Origin: Methanobacteriota archaeon
Lineage (GTDB): Archaea; Halobacteriota; Methanomicrobia; Methanomicrobiales; Methanoculleaceae
Direction of reading: 5' to 3'
Length of the DNA: 51,907 nt
Assembly (NCBI GenBank): GCA_023393455.1
Contig: JAEWLJ010000011.1
Coordinates: forward strand, 1 to 51,907
Position 1 is the stretch's first letter, and each line of letters starts with the position of its first letter. A program made the position numbers and the translations under genes. Positions 48,994-51,907 of the stretch are shown here, in pieces. Below the pieces are notes generated by a model. It saw only the letters and a list, made by a program, of their open reading frames with translations. It was not told the origin of the DNA and did not search any database.

Positions 48994-49652
48994 AAGAGGT
49001 CGGAGAGCCGCCGCGGCCCGGCGGTGCACCGCTCATGGTGCGGGCACCCCTCGCAGGGCGCCCTGAGGGGCCGGGGCGGGAGCTCGCCCGCGACCACCCG
49101 TTTTGCCGCCCGGATTGCCTTGATCATCTCCCTCCTGTCCCGGGGCTGGGGTTCGACGTAGCGGCAGGCGCCGCTTGCGACGTACTCGACGTAGCCGCCG
49201 GCGACGGGGCGCCCCAGGGTCTCGGTGAGGCAGGCGACGTAGCAGGCGATCCGGAGCCGGTCGGTGCCGTAGGCCCCGGCCTTTGGGGCGGTGCTCGACC
49301 GGGCGATGGCGAACGTGCCGTCCTCGAAGATCTTATCGACCCTCCCCCGGATGCCGAGGGTGTCGGACTCGACGGCGAGGTCGGTCTGGACGGGTCGCTG
49401 CCAGGCGGTCTCGCGGCAGGCGGTGATGCACTCCTCGAAGAGTTCTTCTACGTCCTCCGGTGCTTCGGGGAGGACGCAGAGGATCTCCTGCCAGATCTGA
49501 TCGGCCTCCAGGAGCTCCCCGAGGTGCATGGAGACCTGTTTGCAGACGGTGTAGCGCGGCAACTCCGGGTGCTCCTCCGAGCGCTCGTAGTAGTAGCGCC
49601 GGGGACAGGTGTGGCAGGCGACGACGCCGGATACCGGGATGTAGTCGGTCAT
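48990..49652 (-). CDS. Cas4/Dna2-like Fe-S protein with altered nuclease site
   Basis: A 220-residue protein. The four cluster cysteines of Cas4 are recognisable: one at the N-terminus (CPRRYYYER, C16) and C200-x2-C203-x5-C209 at the end (CEGCPHHERC). The PD-(D/E)xK core keeps D106 in GRVDKIF, but the expected E-x-K is I116-A117-R118 and the usual QxxxY Gln is R134 (DRLRIACY). The [4Fe-4S] fold is thus kept and the nuclease site looks dead. No cas1, cas2 or CRISPR array lies nearby. Start ATG 49652; stop TAG within CTAG shared with the convergent gene. Confidence 0.8.
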   Translation of the reverse strand: MTDYIPVSGVVACHTCPRRYYYERSEEHPELPRYTVCKQVSMHLGELLEADQIWQEILCVLPEAPEDVEELFEECITACRETAWQRPVQTDLAVESDTLGIRGRVDKIFEDGTFAIARSSTAPKAGAYGTDRLRIACYVACLTETLGRPVAGGYVEYVASGACRYVEPQPRDRREMIKAIRAAKRVVAGELPPRPLRAPCEGCPHHERCTAGPRRLSDLF

Positions 49653-49765
49653 GCAAAGGACTCCGTTTGAGAGAAACTACGTCCTCCCGCTATTTAGCGG
49701 GGTATGCTCCGCACCGGCGGCGAGCCGGCCAAGACCAACTCTTATGCCGGAGCGGGTCACAGAAG

Positions 49766-50068
49766 ATGGGTATGGCAAACCGCGAGATATCGGTCAACAT
49801 CCCCGGCAATCTCGACCCGGTCTACTCCAACCGCATCCAGATCGCCTACAAGGAGGACGAGTTCACGTTCCTCTTCCTGCACGAGATTCCCGGCATGAAC
49901 CAGGCGCGGGGGAAGGCAATCGTCTCGATCAGCCCCCGGCACGCGAAGAACCTGGTGGAGGTGCTGGCAAAGAGCGTCGCCGACTACGAGCAGAAGTTCG
50001 GCAAACTCACCTCCCCGGGGGCCGCTACAGAGCAGGAGAGCAACGTCACCATCCGGGGGTACTCCTGA
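49766..50068 (+). CDS. DUF3467 family protein
   Basis: A 100-residue protein matching the DUF3467 pattern: PVYSNRIQIAYKEDEFTFLF, ARGKAIVSISPRHAKNLVEV and LAKSVADYEQKFGKL. Function unknown; found widely in archaea and bacteria. Start ATG 49766 (or 49772, MANREISV) lies about 26 bp after a TATA-like CTTATGCC, fitting a leaderless message. The longer reading frame upstream runs through the Cas4-like gene. Confidence 0.85.
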   Translation: MGMANREISVNIPGNLDPVYSNRIQIAYKEDEFTFLFLHEIPGMNQARGKAIVSISPRHAKNLVEVLAKSVADYEQKFGKLTSPGAATEQESNVTIRGYS

Positions 50069-50141
50069 ACGGGGCCGGGTCGGCGGGTTCCCGGCAGGTG
50101 ATACCTTTTTAATTCCGAAGGTGCAACATTGTAAGGCAGTT

Positions 50142-50213
50142 GCCGCTGTGGCTTAGCGGTATAGCGGCTGATTCGTAATCAGCAGGTCGGGGGTTCAAGT
50201 CCCCCCAGCGGCT
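50142..50213 (+). tRNA. tRNA-Thr (anticodon CGT)
   Basis: Complete cloverleaf: acceptor GCCGCTG/CAGCGGC with T discriminator, anticodon stem GCTGA/TCAGC, loop TTCGTAA with anticodon CGT, T arm GGGGTTCAAGTCCCC. A TATA-like TTTTTAATTCC lies about 35 bp upstream. AT-rich DNA begins right after it, as at an integration site. Confidence 0.95.
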
Positions 50214-50763
50214 TACTTCTTTTGTGCCAACCTTCCTTCCAAAATTATTTGCTTTCCAACTGTGTATGCAATCAACCCAAGTAGTACTTTTTACAGGTCC
50301 TGTTTGGTCTATCTGGCTCCCAATGATATGGGAGCTACTACGGTGGGGCCGTGCGTCTGGCCTGTATTGATGGTGCGCAGGTGCTTGATGCCATCAGGTG
50401 AGCCGTACTCAGTGTAGTCGTTTCGTGGGTGAGCAAGTAGAAATTTGCACCAAGAGTCGTTAATCACAAGCCCATGGCTGATCTATGTCACCTCTACAAA
50501 GTAGTTAGTTCAGGGAGATTTTGCCCCCGCTATCCGGTTTTTGGAAGTTCTCCTGCAGGTGACCCAAAGCAAAATGGTTATCACGCCCTCCTGACAATTA
50601 CGCATCATATAGATTCTCATGAATTTGTATTTGGGATACTGAAGTGAGAATTTATGGGGCTCTTGAATTAATGGAGAGATATTTAAGACACTCTTTAATA
50701 GACAAAGATAGATTTGGCTCACATGGTTCATAGGGCTGTTATATAAAAACTCTTGGTGAAAAA
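50214..50763. other. AT-rich intergenic region at island edge
   Basis: 550 bp between tRNA-Thr and the two-TM gene. It begins with a T-rich tRNA terminator (50216-50224), holds a probable gene remnant on the minus strand (50309-50482) and ends with AT-rich promoter-like DNA before 50764. A minus-strand 73-codon frame at 50510-50731 is not convincing. No integrase or att repeat was seen inside the window. Confidence 0.5.
50309..50482 (-). pseudogene. remnant of an unknown gene
   Basis: The minus strand here reads 57 codons of protein-like sequence: SHGLVINDSWCKFLLAHP, NDYTEYGSPDGIKHLRTI, NTGQTHGPTVVAPISLGA, then TAG. A TAG interrupts the same frame at 50483-50485 with the further VEVT upstream and a TGA beyond. 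Local GC is higher than the flanks. I do not recognise the parent protein. Confidence 0.35.
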
Positions 50764-51618
50764 ATGGAAAATAATGATCGGATTGGGTGGAAACGGTCTT
50801 TAAAGGACGTGTCGCGAAAGTACTATTATGTCATTGCGGTAATGCTGATAGTTATTGGTTTGATGATTTCTTTTTTCTCATCGAGAGTGCCAGATCCCAC
50901 ACTATCAAGGTTCATGGATGAGGTAGGGATATTTTTTTCCGCTGTTATTGCTGTCTCTTTAATCTATAACATTATTACCAAAGGAGTTGAGCGACAACTT
51001 TTTTTAAATGACTTAAAAGAAGTACTCGATAAGAAATTGTCTGACTATTCTCTGAAAAGTAATCTACCGATTATCTACGAAGGTGGAAGGTTAGAGTTAG
51101 GGCAGAAAGTGGAACATCTCAAGCGAGCTGAGAGTGAGTATCTCGAAGTTGGAATCTCTCTGTCGACCTTAGCAAGTTATTTTCATAGCAGATCTCCCAT
51201 GGAATTTAAAGAGCATTTCATTGAACAATTAAAGAGGGGCGTAAATTTCAAATTTATCATACTTGACCCCGACTCAAATGTCGCAGTAATATATGAAAAT
51301 GACCGAAATGAATCTGATCGGAGAGATAAAATAAAACATACCATTGAGGTGTTCAAAAAATTAAAAGAGGAGTTCGCTGAGGCAGAATACGAGGGGGATT
51401 TTAGCGTTTACACGTACTCTCATCTACCCTGTTATTCAGTTCAATTTGCTGATCCTTCAACAGATAATGGGCGAGCTTTAATCTCTCACTATCTGCATGG
51501 AGTTCACAATGCGCAAGCACCTGTGATTGAAATTTCGAAAAGCGCGAATCGAAGAATGTTTGAAACATATTATCAGTCAGTTCAATACCTGTTTGAAACC
51601 TGTAGACAGGTTATATGA
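50764..51618 (+). CDS. two-TM protein with cytoplasmic PLD/DUF5919-like domain
   Basis: A 284-residue protein. Two TM segments occupy residues about 21-40 (YYYVIAVMLIVIGLMISFFS) and 52-70 (GIFFSAVIAVSLIYNII). The cytoplasmic part (90-284) has SEYLEVGISLSTLASYFHSR, LKRGVNFKFIILDPDSNVAV and YSVQFADPSTDNGRALISHY, reminiscent of DUF5919/phospholipase-D-like sensor domains. No HKD motif is visible. Codons are AT-rich, unlike the rest of the window. With the adjacent transposase it looks like recent acquired cargo; two-TM proteins of this shape often serve as defence effectors, but I cannot show that here. Confidence 0.78.
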   Translation: MENNDRIGWKRSLKDVSRKYYYVIAVMLIVIGLMISFFSSRVPDPTLSRFMDEVGIFFSAVIAVSLIYNIITKGVERQLFLNDLKEVLDKKLSDYSLKSNLPIIYEGGRLELGQKVEHLKRAESEYLEVGISLSTLASYFHSRSPMEFKEHFIEQLKRGVNFKFIILDPDSNVAVIYENDRNESDRRDKIKHTIEVFKKLKEEFAEAEYEGDFSVYTYSHLPCYSVQFADPSTDNGRALISHYLHGVHNAQAPVIEISKSANRRMFETYYQSVQYLFETCRQVI

Positions 51619-51743
51619 CATTTTTTTTGAAGGTCTGAAGAAATTTAGTTTAGAGCAACTTTCCACCAACAACTCAAGATTTACTAGTAAGTTAGTTATA
51701 TAGACAAAACTTTAGATTTATCGCTAGGGAATATAGTGAGAGG

Positions 51744-51907
51744 TCATCCCATAACCCTCCAGATCATAATGGCACATGCTAGGTGGATCAGCCCGAGGAA
51801 TGAGTGTTCATAGCGTTCATATCGAGGAACAATCTTCTTGAATGCCTCGATCCAGCTGAAGAACCGTTCAATAGCCCCTCTTTCTTTATACAGTGTCGGA
51901 TCGAACC
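51744..51907 (-). mobile_element. IS5-type transposase, C-terminal end (window edge)
   Basis: The minus strand carries the end of a DDE transposase: TLYKERGAIERFFSWIEAFK, then YEHSFLGLIHLACAIMIW and RVMG-stop at 51744. The E of ERGAIER is the final catalytic residue of IS5-family enzymes. The start and the other IS end lie beyond the window. The element's right end should fall between 51620 and 51743; no inverted repeat can be fixed without the partner. Confidence 0.85.

Noticed and set aside
48990..49652. Reading the Cas4-like gene as part of a CRISPR-Cas system
   Set aside because: No cas1, cas2, other cas gene or repeat-spacer array exists in the window.
50510..50731. 73-codon minus-strand frame in the AT-rich region
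   Set aside because: No ribosome binding site and no recognisable domain; likely chance in AT-rich DNA.

Overview
The window is a GC-rich, gene-dense piece of an archaeal chromosome. Archaeal-type genes point to a methanogen: the L11-L1-P0-L12 ribosomal cluster behind secE and spt5, eS1, Pcc1, Thg1, DtdA, archaeal phosphoglycerate mutase, MptE (methanopterin synthesis), an F420H2-oxidase-like FprA, HypF (hydrogenase maturation) and a B12/radical SAM protein of a methanogen family. Protein style and gene order suggest the Methanomicrobiales, probably Methanoculleus; this is inference from memory, not from a search. Genes are packed with ATGA/GTGA overlaps and many starts have a TATA box about 25 bp upstream.

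Layout. 1-7 kb: PRC-barrel/DUF2795 protein (cut by the window edge), B12-radical SAM protein, zinc-ribbon protein, and an ABC exporter whose two permeases (one fused to a PrsW-like protease) diverge from the ATPase. 7.3-13.8 kb: tRNA-Lys, RCK-DHH phosphoesterase, mptE, a radical SAM protein with an unusual cysteine motif, a site-2 protease with CBS domains, a small PRC-barrel protein, and thg1. 13.8-21.2 kb: ileS, a LOG-like protein and a molybdopterin operon (two moeA genes plus a 60-residue Cys protein). 21.3-27.1 kb: dtdA-ftsZ-secE-spt5 and then rpl11-rpl1-rpl10-rpl12. 27.3-36.7 kb: a membrane-anchored Ig-like protein, hypF, two regulators with a DUF5814-type helicase, a PAS protein and an MFS transporter. 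36.8-43.3 kb: methyltransferase, bactofilin-like protein, apgM, an unknown Cys-rich protein, the rps15-DHH-pcc1-rps3ae operon, and tRNA-Gly. 43.3-50.2 kb: a V4R regulator diverging from fprA, a flippase-like protein, an ACT/DUF5612-Sua5-nucleotidyltransferase string, a Cas4-like protein, a DUF3467 protein and tRNA-Thr. From 50.2 kb base composition falls sharply to AT-rich: this looks like the edge of an acquired island starting at tRNA-Thr, with a gene remnant, a two-TM protein and the end of an IS5-type transposase.

The most distinctive signal is a family of three intergenic repeats (about 11.4, 17.3 and 33.8 kb). Each is about 145-150 bp and bounded by GGATATCGCCACG inverted repeats that enclose three hairpins. 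The stems differ in sequence but keep pairing, so the fold appears to be under selection or is a feature of how the element moves. One copy sits inside a 430-bp foldback. I found no CRISPR array, complete IS element or rRNA.
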